In this document: one piece after another, positions 47,001-54,222 of the stretch
How the letters are laid out: the number at the start of each line of letters is the position of its first letter
Position numbering within the stretch: position 1 is the stretch's first letter
Source of the DNA: a virus
Length of the DNA stretch: 64,000 nt
Virus record (IMG/VR): IMGVR_UViG_3300032268_000887
Coordinates: 1 to 64,000 of that record
Reading direction: 5' to 3' (one strand)
The notes under the pieces: generated by a model
The model's database searches: none
What the model saw: the letters and a program-made list of their open reading frames with translations, nothing else
What the model was told of the DNA's origin: nothing
Program-made: the position numbers and the translations under genes

Positions 47001-47336
47001 AATTTCATTAATTTTGTTAAGATTTTCCAAGCCCTGTTTATTCTTGGCTAGAAGAACTATATGGTTGTATACATTATCTAGTGGATCTTTTCTTTCTGCC
47101 CTGTCTCTTTTATCAAAACGGTCAGCACACATATAGCCTTCTATGCCAAGAATTGGTTTTATACCTTTTTCTTTTGCAATGCGGTAGAACTCACGATGCC
47201 CAGATAGAGTGCCATGATCTGTAATTGCCAGTGCTGGCATACCAAGAGTCACGGCACGTTCTAAATATTCTTCTGGTGTAGCAACACCATCCATTAATGA
47301 ATAGTGCGTATGTACGTGTAGTCCTATATAATTCAC
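44052..47336 (-). CDS. dnaE: DNA polymerase III alpha subunit-like replicative polymerase
   Basis: 1094 residues from a GTG start. PHP domain at the N-terminus with HVHTHYSLMDG and further His/Asp ligands (ITDHGT). The palm has PDIDTDIQDSRR with the catalytic Asps, and GPGRGSSAGS precedes it. The helix-hairpin-helix-like and OB regions occupy the last third. Phage-size, slightly shorter than cellular DnaE, no separate proofreading subunit in the window. It carries out genome replication together with the DnaB and primase genes just to its right. Confidence 0.9.
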   Translation of the reverse strand: MNYIGLHVHTHYSLMDGVATPEEYLERAVTLGMPALAITDHGTLSGHREFYRIAKEKGIKPILGIEGYMCADRFDKRDRAERKDPLDNVYNHIVLLAKNKQGLENLNKINEIAWTEGYFRKPRFDFETLEKYKEGIIVTSGCLSGIVTKAVELEEFAKAKKSIKWFKDTFKDDYYIEIMPHNPQQVNMHLMDLADEFNIKIVVTPDCHHSDKSQKEIQELKLILNTHAKLEKNVTYEKSKKYNDMMTKLDYLYGKDRQMSFNKFNIHLLSGTEMLEEMQKQMFTRTDMFDSTLEIMNKVEDYDIKEHLNLLPVQYKNPDQELANLAFAGLEEKRLNSNWLGNDIYEQRLDEELSIIRDKKFAPYFLVVSNMINWAKKEGIRVGPGRGSSAGSLLCYLIGITEIDPIEHGLLFFRFINPERNDFPDIDTDIQDSRREEVKDYLVRQYRHVASIATFLEFTGKGIVRDVARVLNIPLSDVNKILKTVDTWDDFCTSKSTLEFREKYPEVEVYGEQLRGRIRGTGIHAAGIVTSKEPIFKHAPLETRSSPGSENRIPVVGVDMEEAERIGLIKIDALGLKTLSVLDDTIKMIEKNHFVKINPLEIDMEDPKVYEMISDGHTKGIFQCEATPYTNLIVKMGVKNLNELAASNALVRPGAMNTIGKDYVARKHGKQAVSYLHQILKPYTEDTYGCILYQEQVMQACVHLGQMSMSEADKVRKIIGKKKDAKEFDIYKERFITGASSYITPNQARDLWHDFEAHAGYSFNKSHAVAYSTLSYWTAWLKYYYPLEFMFALLKNEKNPDNRTEYLIEAKRMGIPVKLPHINDSGKDFQIEGKGIRFGLTAIKYISDKIADKYIAARPFKSYKEVEDFTFTKGNGVNSRALAAMNAVGSLTFLDNPRNDDQIKENLYEYLNLPEFNINIPSHYHAFIQQVDEFEEKGSFILMGMVKAIKRGKGWSRVEILDKTGSVGIFDEEGTVIETGRTYLVLANDNRIISSVPIDEIKQSSSALVKFLSYKQLPFKDEEMFVVAFKPRTTKEGKKMASMTLANTSRELKSVLIFPTAFAKAYMNIKEGNSYNFVFGKTKDGTVILDDVLI

Positions 47337-47339
47337 ATA

Positions 47340-47990
47340 CTACCAATCAGCATTTGTTGCTGAAGTTACTGACGGTGAATCAAAGCCAAGATAAAAACTT
47401 TCTTGCTCTGCATATGGAATACGACGCAAAGCCAGTTCAAGTGGATAAGGCGCTATGCCTTCCCAATTAAATGGTTCTTTATCTGGAGCAGACGGAATCA
47501 TGGTATAACTAGTTTCTGTGCTTTGTCCATTACGCTTAAGTTTCCAAGTTAGATTTGAGATGCTTCCTGTTTCTAAAGCAAACTCACGAATTGTATTAAA
47601 TGATGATTGCTTGCTAACACCCATTGACCAAATTGCCACATATGGTGGTTCAATACCATCATCTACTAAAACGTTGCAATAAAAACGAAGGCGTGCTCTC
47701 CAGCCAGCCTTTGGATCTTTTCTGTGCATTTCTTCTGCCCAGTCACGACCTTCGGCATCCATGGTGTCTACAGCCTTGCGCTTATAGTCTTTTGGATTAA
47801 CATGTTCTTTTACAACAAGAGCAAGACCACGATCTGCATTGTAACTTGCAGAATCCTCATCTAGTTCTTCTATAAAACGAATTTTAACTGATTGTCCGTC
47901 AGCCAACTTAAGCCAACGAACTTTTGGTGAATCTGATTTTGGTTTGTCGAGCAGGGCGTTGATGTTCTTTAGTCCCTTAATAACGCTCAT
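47340..47990 (-). CDS. Probable single-stranded DNA-binding protein
   Basis: 216 residues with an AAAGGAG ribosome site. Beta-rich centre (WLKLADGQSVKIRFIEELDE, GWRARLRFYCNVLV), surrounded by charged residues, followed by WKLKRNGQSTETSY. Position between polymerase and primase and an OB-like strand pattern fit a phage SSB; no definite motif, and the last residues lack the strongly acidic tip. Confidence 0.5.
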   Translation of the reverse strand: MSVIKGLKNINALLDKPKSDSPKVRWLKLADGQSVKIRFIEELDEDSASYNADRGLALVVKEHVNPKDYKRKAVDTMDAEGRDWAEEMHRKDPKAGWRARLRFYCNVLVDDGIEPPYVAIWSMGVSKQSSFNTIREFALETGSISNLTWKLKRNGQSTETSYTMIPSAPDKEPFNWEGIAPYPLELALRRIPYAEQESFYLGFDSPSVTSATNADW

Positions 47991-48016
47991 AGTTTTCTCC
48001 TTTGTGTTTTGTATAT

Positions 48017-48949
48017 CTAGTTTAGCATAAGCGATATAGATTTGTCAAACTGAAATTCTAGATTCCTGATTGCATTATCATCCATATCGCCTATGTCTTT
48101 ATATTCTGTATTAAGTTGTATTACGGAGACACGAGATTTTAATTTTTCAATTATTCTCTCTTTCATGTTTCCCCCTGCTTCATCGTTATCTGCAATAACA
48201 ATAATGTTATTGAAATATTTTTGAAGCAAATCTATTTGTGTGTTTGATACATTGGCCCCTAGGGTAGCAACAGCAGCAAAGCCAACCTGATCTAGCCTAA
48301 TTGCATCAAATGAAGATTCTACTACATAAACCTTTTCTGATGCCTTAACTCTGTAAAGATTAAAAAGTGTTTTTGCTTTTGGAAGTTTGGGAGTATTTTT
48401 AAAATCTTTTCCTTCAATAGACCTTCCAACAAAACCAACTGCCAATCCGTCTGGAGAATGAACTGGAACAGTAACCATATCTTGTTTTTCTGAATAGCCT
48501 AAGTTAAATTTAATAACTGAGTCTTTTGTTATTTTTCTGCTTTCATAATAAGACATAGCCCTTGGTGAAATTAATGCGTGATTATTTAATCTTTTAATAA
48601 CTAATTCATCAAAAGCAATATATTCTGGAACATCTACAAGGGCTTTGTTAACAAACTGTTCAATGTTTGTTTCTTTCCCTTTACTTGCAATAAATCTAAT
48701 TGTTTCAAAGTAGGTTCTATTTGTAGCATTCATGACTAACTCAACTAAATCTTTAGTTTCTTGACAAGAAAAACAAAAGAATGTTCCTTTTGTTTTTGAC
48801 ACTTCTCCTGCAGGGGTTCTAAAATTATTGTGATACGGACAAAATATCATAAAGTCATTATCCATTTCTGACTCTATATTAATACCAGATCCGTCTAGTA
48901 CTCTTTTTACCTGATCTTCGCTATATAAATCTATTTTATTATTTGCCAC
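48017..48949 (-). CDS. dnaG: DNA primase (zinc finger plus TOPRIM)
   Basis: 310 residues. Zinc-finger CPYHNNFRTP and FFCFSCQE (CHC2-like) lie at 30-65. The catalytic core has YVVESSFDAIRLDQVG (TOPRIM Glu) and IIVIADNDEAGGNM (D-x-D). It makes RNA primers for the DnaE-like polymerase. Shorter than bacterial DnaG because the helicase-binding domain is absent. Overlaps dnaB. Confidence 0.85.
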   Translation of the reverse strand: MANNKIDLYSEDQVKRVLDGSGINIESEMDNDFMIFCPYHNNFRTPAGEVSKTKGTFFCFSCQETKDLVELVMNATNRTYFETIRFIASKGKETNIEQFVNKALVDVPEYIAFDELVIKRLNNHALISPRAMSYYESRKITKDSVIKFNLGYSEKQDMVTVPVHSPDGLAVGFVGRSIEGKDFKNTPKLPKAKTLFNLYRVKASEKVYVVESSFDAIRLDQVGFAAVATLGANVSNTQIDLLQKYFNNIIVIADNDEAGGNMKERIIEKLKSRVSVIQLNTEYKDIGDMDDNAIRNLEFQFDKSISLMLN

Positions 48950-50168
48950 TTAGATCCTCAAAATCTTTATATCGATAGTATCCTTTATCAAAGTCTGCTT
49001 GAACTAAAAATTCTCCCATAAAACCATTTCTATTTTTTCTAAAAGCACATTCAATAATATCACTATTTGCTGCTCGGCCTAATGCTAGCACCCAGTCTGC
49101 ATCATAGGCAATCTGTCTAGACCAAGCGGTTTGGCCCAGTGTAGGCACTGTGTTAAGGTTTGTGACATCATCTGGGGTTGCTGATGAGATAGCAATGATA
49201 GGTACTTCTTCACCAATTGCCATAAGTTTTAATTCTCTTGAAAGGTTTTTCATTCTTACCGTTTCGTTATCAGATTTTTGGTTTGGAGACATTAGTTGTA
49301 GATAATCTACAATAACAAAGTCTGGTCTGTATTGATCAATTTTTCCACGGACAACTGAAGGGTTTACTTCTCCACCACTGTCATTTGAAATAATGTGAAA
49401 CTCTGGTTTTCCAACTAGATTTTTTTCATGCCATGACTTTAACATATCTAGTTCAATCTCACCATTGCTTATTTTTCTGTGTGACCAAACGCCTTGTCCC
49501 ATAATAGTGTATACACGATTTCTAACTTCTACCTCTGACATTTCTAAACTTATTACTAGTGGAGACTTGCCTTGTTTCCACGCTTGTACCGCAAAATAAA
49601 GAGCAAGCCAAGATTTACCAATTCCTGGATATGCAAGAAAAACGCCAAGTTGTCCTGGCATGATTCCAGATGGCAGGTAATTATCAAATCCTGGTAAGCC
49701 TGTTTTAATTCCAATTGCGCCCAACTCTTTCATCTTTTGAACATTAGTAAAATACGCAAGAGCAGAGTCTAAATCCGTAGCATCAATATCTCTAATTGTT
49801 GCAACATTCTTTTTTAATTCTGATGTTTTATTAATTAACCCTGTTAGGGCTATGTCTCCATTTCCACCCTGAACATCTGTTGCAGCAGACCTTAAAATAT
49901 CTTTTAAACTATCGGTTAAATATTCGGCCTGTAATTCTTCTAAATGATACTTAGTTGCACCAATATTTTCTATTGTTTGAAAATCCCTAAATTTTTCAAC
50001 AACCAATGACTCGGGAGGAACTGCATTGTTGGCCTCATAATACTTTCTTATAAATAGCCAAAGGTCTGTATGTGTTTTTAAAAGATTTTCAACATTAGCC
50101 TGCAAAAGAACATGCATTTGTTTATCTTTAAGAAGTGCCGATATAAGTTTAGATTCTGTGTTATTCAC
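48939..50168 (-). CDS. dnaB: Replicative DNA helicase DnaB
   Basis: 409 residues. RecA-fold with Walker A AYPGIGKSWLALYF near residue 183 and Walker B FVIVDYLQLM near 285, an NXNS/arginine-finger region later. N-terminal helical domain for primase contact is present. Unwinds DNA at the fork. It starts in an overlap with the small gene at 50161. Confidence 0.9.
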   Translation of the reverse strand: MNNTESKLISALLKDKQMHVLLQANVENLLKTHTDLWLFIRKYYEANNAVPPESLVVEKFRDFQTIENIGATKYHLEELQAEYLTDSLKDILRSAATDVQGGNGDIALTGLINKTSELKKNVATIRDIDATDLDSALAYFTNVQKMKELGAIGIKTGLPGFDNYLPSGIMPGQLGVFLAYPGIGKSWLALYFAVQAWKQGKSPLVISLEMSEVEVRNRVYTIMGQGVWSHRKISNGEIELDMLKSWHEKNLVGKPEFHIISNDSGGEVNPSVVRGKIDQYRPDFVIVDYLQLMSPNQKSDNETVRMKNLSRELKLMAIGEEVPIIAISSATPDDVTNLNTVPTLGQTAWSRQIAYDADWVLALGRAANSDIIECAFRKNRNGFMGEFLVQADFDKGYYRYKDFEDLSGK

Positions 50169-50469
50169 TTAGCCACTCCTTTGCAAGTCTTTTTCGTTCT
50201 TCACGTTCTTTATCATCTTTAATTTTATTTAATTTTGCTTGAAGTATTTTCTCTGCATTGTATGCAAAGTAATTCCAAGAGGGGGCTGAAGCAACATCAA
50301 AATAGTACTGAAGTAAATCATAGCACTGTCCTATGCCGTAGGATTCTATTAAAGCGTCAGAAGCCCATTGCTCAACATTTAAGTTTAACGATGCTTTTTG
50401 CTCATACTTTGCCGTATGTAACTTACTATACCTACTTAGCAAAGCCATTCGGTCTTTGCGTTCAGCCAC
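50161..50469 (-). CDS. Hypothetical replication-linked protein, 102 aa
   Basis: 102 residues. Helical with a Trp-centred middle (NVEQWASDALIESYGIGQCYDLLQYY, SWNYFAYNAEKILQAK) and a charged end (KEREERKRLAKEWLSE). Directly upstream of and overlapping dnaB, in the place where some phages have a helicase loader. Loader identity is not supported by a motif. Confidence 0.5.
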   Translation of the reverse strand: MAERKDRMALLSRYSKLHTAKYEQKASLNLNVEQWASDALIESYGIGQCYDLLQYYFDVASAPSWNYFAYNAEKILQAKLNKIKDDKEREERKRLAKEWLSE

Positions 50470-50696
50470 TATACGTCTATTTCTGCTTTGGCTTCGTTAA
50501 GTTTATTGGTTAATTTATCTTCAACAAACTTATAAACTCTTTCAAAAGCCTGATCCGTATTTTCCCCATCACGCCTGCTATCGACTACGCCAAGATCAAG
50601 CCTTAGTGATTGGAAATTTCCAAGGTTTAGCGTATAGCCAAGTGTTACTGATACTTTGGTTGGTTCATTTATTGCCACAGGATTATTGTCTGACAT
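50469..50696 (-). CDS. Hypothetical protein, 75 aa
   Basis: 75 residues with a regular strand region (KVSVTLGYTLNLGNFQSLRLDLG) and a C-terminal helix. Similar proteins occur beside phage replication genes as far as I recall. Function unknown; single-base overlap with the next gene. Confidence 0.5.
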   Translation of the reverse strand: MSDNNPVAINEPTKVSVTLGYTLNLGNFQSLRLDLGVVDSRRDGENTDQAFERVYKFVEDKLTNKLNEAKAEIDV

Positions 50697-50718
50697 CTTG
50701 TTACCCCTTTCAATTTAA

Positions 50719-51264
50719 CTATCTTATTGATTCGTTCCAAATAGGAATAAATCTTCCATCTTCAGTTTTCGTATATGTAAGTATACCATCGCCCATTTTT
50801 CTTGTCAACTCTTGTTTTGTGGGAGTCATATTGTTTGTAATTAATCCATCCTTTCTAGGTTGGCCAATATGTATACTTGCAAGTATATCACGTATCTCTT
50901 TTACTTGTGATTCAGAGTAGTATGCTCTTATCTGATATCCACGCTTTCCATTTTCAGAACAGCCAAGTGGAGGAGGAATGACTCCTCGTTTTATTAAACT
51001 TGGCATGTATTTTCTATGCCTATTGACAAGTTTAGCGGTCTCTGCTATAGTATATGCCTTTTCTCTATTTTTTTTAAAATCTAAAATAAAACAAAGTTCA
51101 ATTTTATTTTTAACAATATTATAAATAGCAACAGTTCCATCTGATCTATTGTAGTGACGAATTCTAACTAAGTCTTTATTTAAAAACCAAACTGAGCCAC
51201 TACCTTTTATTACAGATGACTGATTGTATTCTTGGCCCTCAATTTTTCCTTTTGCAGTAGCCAT
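50719..51264 (-). CDS. Helix-turn-helix-containing protein, 181 aa
   Basis: 181 residues. The middle (AYTIAETAKLVNRHRKYMPSLIKRGVIPPPLG) is a MerR-type helix-turn-helix with wing, followed by SESQVKEIRDILASI. GAGGGG precedes the ATG. It could bind the origin or regulate the replication operon; it sits at the junction between replication and tail genes. Confidence 0.55.
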   Translation of the reverse strand: MATAKGKIEGQEYNQSSVIKGSGSVWFLNKDLVRIRHYNRSDGTVAIYNIVKNKIELCFILDFKKNREKAYTIAETAKLVNRHRKYMPSLIKRGVIPPPLGCSENGKRGYQIRAYYSESQVKEIRDILASIHIGQPRKDGLITNNMTPTKQELTRKMGDGILTYTKTEDGRFIPIWNESIR

Positions 51265-51401
51265 AGCCCCTCACTTGATGTTGACGGTGGATTATAAAAT
51301 TTTCTAGTACCACATTTTAAGCAAAATGTTTCTAAGTGCTGTTCTTGACTGTACTGTCGATCAATAAACATTCTATCTTTACATTTTGGACATTTAATCA
51401 T
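51210..51401 (-). CDS. Small zinc-ribbon protein, 63 aa
   Basis: 63 residues from the ATG at 51401 (MIKCPKCKDRMF), in a TAATG overlap with the tail-region gene. Two C-x2-C pairs (CPKCKD, CLKCGTRKFY) are about 25 residues apart. The C-terminus overlaps the helix-turn-helix gene. Probably DNA- or RNA-polymerase-associated. Confidence 0.6.
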   Translation of the reverse strand: MIKCPKCKDRMFIDRQYSQEQHLETFCLKCGTRKFYNPPSTSSEGLWLLQKEKLRAKNTISHL

Positions 51402-51844
51402 TAATTTGGAATGCCTACAATAATAAGATTTACCCATACTGATAAATCTCCAGACGCTCCGAATTTTACGCTCCCCTCTACACGAGAAGTTGTAATATTT
51501 TTTAAAATTATAGATACATTTTTTCCTGCTGGAGTGTTTCCTACGTTAACTGGGGTTGCCGTAACAATTGGAGCATACTTAAAGTTAGTGCTAAAGTTAT
51601 AGAAAAAATCTTTTTCTGTTGTTGGCGTTACGGTCGTGTTATTAAAAATTTCAACTCGGCCAGCAACTACTCTTAACTCTGAGGTTTTTACGTTTGTTTT
51701 ATCTGATCCAATTGTGTCTACTGTTGCATAATTAGAAGTTGTTGAAGAAACTTCTGACGCAAGATCATTTACGGCTTCGGCCAATTGGTAGATGTACGTT
51801 ACATCTAAAGGCTGTCCTCTTTCTGGTAATGGTATTTTTGACAT
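51401..51844 (-). CDS. Putative tail/fibre structural protein, 147 aa
   Basis: 147 residues. A helical N-terminal part (PLDVTYIYQLAEAVNDLASEV) is followed by a beta-rich part (APIVTATPVNVG, NVSIILKNITTSRVEGSVKF). It has its own Shine-Dalgarno and a promoter, separating it from the tail operon. Consistent with a small fibre or tail-tip protein; no direct motif. Confidence 0.5.
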   Translation of the reverse strand: MSKIPLPERGQPLDVTYIYQLAEAVNDLASEVSSTTSNYATVDTIGSDKTNVKTSELRVVAGRVEIFNNTTVTPTTEKDFFYNFSTNFKYAPIVTATPVNVGNTPAGKNVSIILKNITTSRVEGSVKFGASGDLSVWVNLIIVGIPN

Positions 51845-51859
51845 TTTTCTCCTTTTACT

Positions 51860-51868
51860 ATTATATCA
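51860..51868 (-). promoter_or_regulatory. Extended -10 promoter for 51844-51401
   Basis: Leftward TGATATAAT about 15 bases before the ATG, with AAAAGGAG between. A possible start for the replication operon as well. Confidence 0.55.
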
Positions 51869-52420
51869 GGTCAAACTTTTTAAATCACTAATTAGATACG
51901 TGGCTGCATTAAATGGTCCCTTTAATATGGTCACCTTTTGCACTCTAATTTTAATATGGCTTGGAGCATCAACAGTATATGGATAAGAGATTGAATAACT
52001 TGTTCCTGTAGATTTTCCAACCCAAATCCAGTTACTTAAAACGCTGTCTGTTGTCCATTGAACATAAATATCAAATTCTTTAATTGATGCCTGCTCTGCT
52101 TGTAATATTTTTTCTTCATCTGTTGGATCAGCAATTAATAAGGAAGGCAGTGTCCATGAAATATTAACTATGTGTGCGCTAGTGTCAACACTAACATTGT
52201 GAGGAATGTTAGTAGTTTCTGGACTACTTGGATTAAAGCCAGTTTCAATAAATGTATTTTGTATTTCTATTTGTTTTATTGGAGACCAGTGTGAGAACCT
52301 GTTCTTGTCTTCTGATAATATTCGATATCTTAGCGTATAGACTAAGTTTGTATTGTCTCCTAATGTTGGGGGGAGGTCAGATGACTTTATAATACTTTGT
52401 TTAATGCCAGCGTCTGCCAT
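51866..52420 (-). CDS. Tail protein with fibronectin-III-like domain
   Basis: 184 residues. IKQIEIQNTF and VNISWTLPSLL open a fibronectin-III-like fold; Trp and Tyr spacing (FDIYVQWTTD, YSISYPYTVDAPSHIKIRVQKV) supports one domain. Probably on the tail or baseplate surface. Tight coupling to 52420. Confidence 0.55.
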   Translation of the reverse strand: MADAGIKQSIIKSSDLPPTLGDNTNLVYTLRYRILSEDKNRFSHWSPIKQIEIQNTFIETGFNPSSPETTNIPHNVSVDTSAHIVNISWTLPSLLIADPTDEEKILQAEQASIKEFDIYVQWTTDSVLSNWIWVGKSTGTSYSISYPYTVDAPSHIKIRVQKVTILKGPFNAATYLISDLKSLT

Positions 52421-53544
52421 TATCCCACACCAATAGAAAATTTAAATTCTACGTAGTTGCTTGTGTTTGAAGATTTAATAATTGTTGTAGCGTTGTCATT
52501 TTGAACAACTGAATACCCCACTAGTCCATAAAGTGGATTTATTGTGTTTAAATTTTCAAGTCTGAGTGCATCTAAGACAACATAAAAGTCATCAGACTCA
52601 GTCCCACCATCAACAACTGACACATAAATATTAATAGTATCAGCAGTGGCCCATGTAAAATTTGATGTGGTGTAAAGTTCCTGCTTTTGTTTTTTTACAA
52701 TGCAATATCTGTTATTTACAAAATCTTGTTGTCCAGAACCACTACCGTTAGCAACGGTTGCTTCAAATCTGGAAAATTTAGTTTCATCACTACTGCTAAC
52801 AAACTCAACAATAACTTTAACTGTATCTGGAACTGCTACAGAATCTCCGTCTTTATTTATTACAGAAAATGCTAGGCTTAATTCATCTGAAGGAGCATTC
52901 TTCGAAAGATCTAAAGATATCCCACTTGTTCTAATGTGTTGAGGGTCACTTCCTACAACTAAATGTCCTCCAGAACTTGTCATTGTCGAAGAGTCTCCAC
53001 GTATTGCAATAATGTTATTGTAATATCTGCAACGCTCATACCTTTCTGCCCTGTTTGTATTATAAAAAATTTTGTTGTCTGCATTGGTTTCAAAAATTTT
53101 TGACGTTGTTTCAATTACGTTATCTGATAACGATCCATCTAGGGGCTGCGTAATTCTTTCAATATCTACAGTTGCGCTTGGAGAAACGTGTTGCCAATTT
53201 TCTGTTTGTGTAAAAGTTAACAAAGTTCTACTATCATAGGCTCCAGCATAAGGGTTTGATCCAGCAGAATAAATACCAATTTCAGAAATTTCATACCTTT
53301 CTTCTGTTGGTAACTCTGCTGTTAACACCAACTTTGACTGTCCATCTTCTACAACATATCCTCTTGAACTTATTGGTATGCGAAACATTTCAAAATCTAA
53401 ATTTTCTTTTGTAGCGTAATCTGGTGGGCTATCGGATGTATCTAGGGGTTTAGGTCCGCAGCCAAGAGCCATGTATGAAGCATATGCTGGAGTCTGGCCC
53501 AACAAATATTTTGCAATAATGTACTTTCCAGTGTTAGTTATCAT
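52420..53544 (-). CDS. Tail-region structural protein, 374 aa
   Basis: 374 residues. The start ITNTGKYIIAKYLLGQTPAYASYMALGCG is typical of minor tail proteins seen in actinophages and cyanophages. Beta-rich, with DEL and LVVGS repeats. Positioned between the fibre-like proteins and the large tail protein. Confidence 0.6.
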   Translation of the reverse strand: MITNTGKYIIAKYLLGQTPAYASYMALGCGPKPLDTSDSPPDYATKENLDFEMFRIPISSRGYVVEDGQSKLVLTAELPTEERYEISEIGIYSAGSNPYAGAYDSRTLLTFTQTENWQHVSPSATVDIERITQPLDGSLSDNVIETTSKIFETNADNKIFYNTNRAERYERCRYYNNIIAIRGDSSTMTSSGGHLVVGSDPQHIRTSGISLDLSKNAPSDELSLAFSVINKDGDSVAVPDTVKVIVEFVSSSDETKFSRFEATVANGSGSGQQDFVNNRYCIVKKQKQELYTTSNFTWATADTINIYVSVVDGGTESDDFYVVLDALRLENLNTINPLYGLVGYSVVQNDNATTIIKSSNTSNYVEFKFSIGVG

Positions 53545-54221
53545 GATTCTCCCGCTTCAAGCACTATAGTATACATTGTACCACTTATGCTCAATTGCAC
53601 CTCTATCTGTTCGTCTATATCCAAATTCACTAAATCAATAACAATGTCTTGGCTATCATTTAAATATACATTTTCTCCATTAGGGCCGTTACCAATAAAA
53701 GGTATTTTATTTTCTAGTTTAATACCAAAATTAGAAAAATATTTGTCTGAAGTATTTTGTAGGCTTAATAAGCGCTTTGAAGAAAATTCTTGATTTAAAG
53801 ATGTTAAATTTTTAATCAATTGATTAGGAACGTAATCTCCTGAAATTGTGTCATGTCTGGACATAGACAAAAGTTCTTGTCCTCCAATGTCTTCAAACAA
53901 AATATCAATTAACGTTATGGCTGGCAGAGTTTCATCATCAAACAAAATTATTTCCGGTGTAGCAGTTTTTACTTTATACGTTGTTGGTGGGGGTGGTGGT
54001 GGGGCTGGTAAATTTATTGGAACCGCAGTAACGGTTGGCACAAAGATAACAGGGTCGGAAGAAAATGGTACTATGTCTACTACTACTGTTTTATCTTTTG
54101 CTTTAATTGATGTAGTATCTCCTCTTTCTCCCGCTCTATAATTATTCCAGTCCTCACCTCTTGTTACGGCTTTTGTTGTTTTTGAAATAAACTTACCTTC
54201 TCCCGAATTTTCTCCTGGCAT
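53541..54221 (-). CDS. Tail-region protein with proline-rich linker
   Basis: 226 residues. Positive N-terminal part, then PINLPAPPPPPPTTYKV at about 67-83, a flexible linker, then a beta-domain (DEQIEVQLSISGTMYTIVLEAG). A linker of this type often joins tail tip and fibre. GGAGGT precedes the ATG. Confidence 0.5.
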   Translation of the reverse strand: MPGENSGEGKFISKTTKAVTRGEDWNNYRAGERGDTTSIKAKDKTVVVDIVPFSSDPVIFVPTVTAVPINLPAPPPPPPTTYKVKTATPEIILFDDETLPAITLIDILFEDIGGQELLSMSRHDTISGDYVPNQLIKNLTSLNQEFSSKRLLSLQNTSDKYFSNFGIKLENKIPFIGNGPNGENVYLNDSQDIVIDLVNLDIDEQIEVQLSISGTMYTIVLEAGES

Positions 54222-54222
54222 G

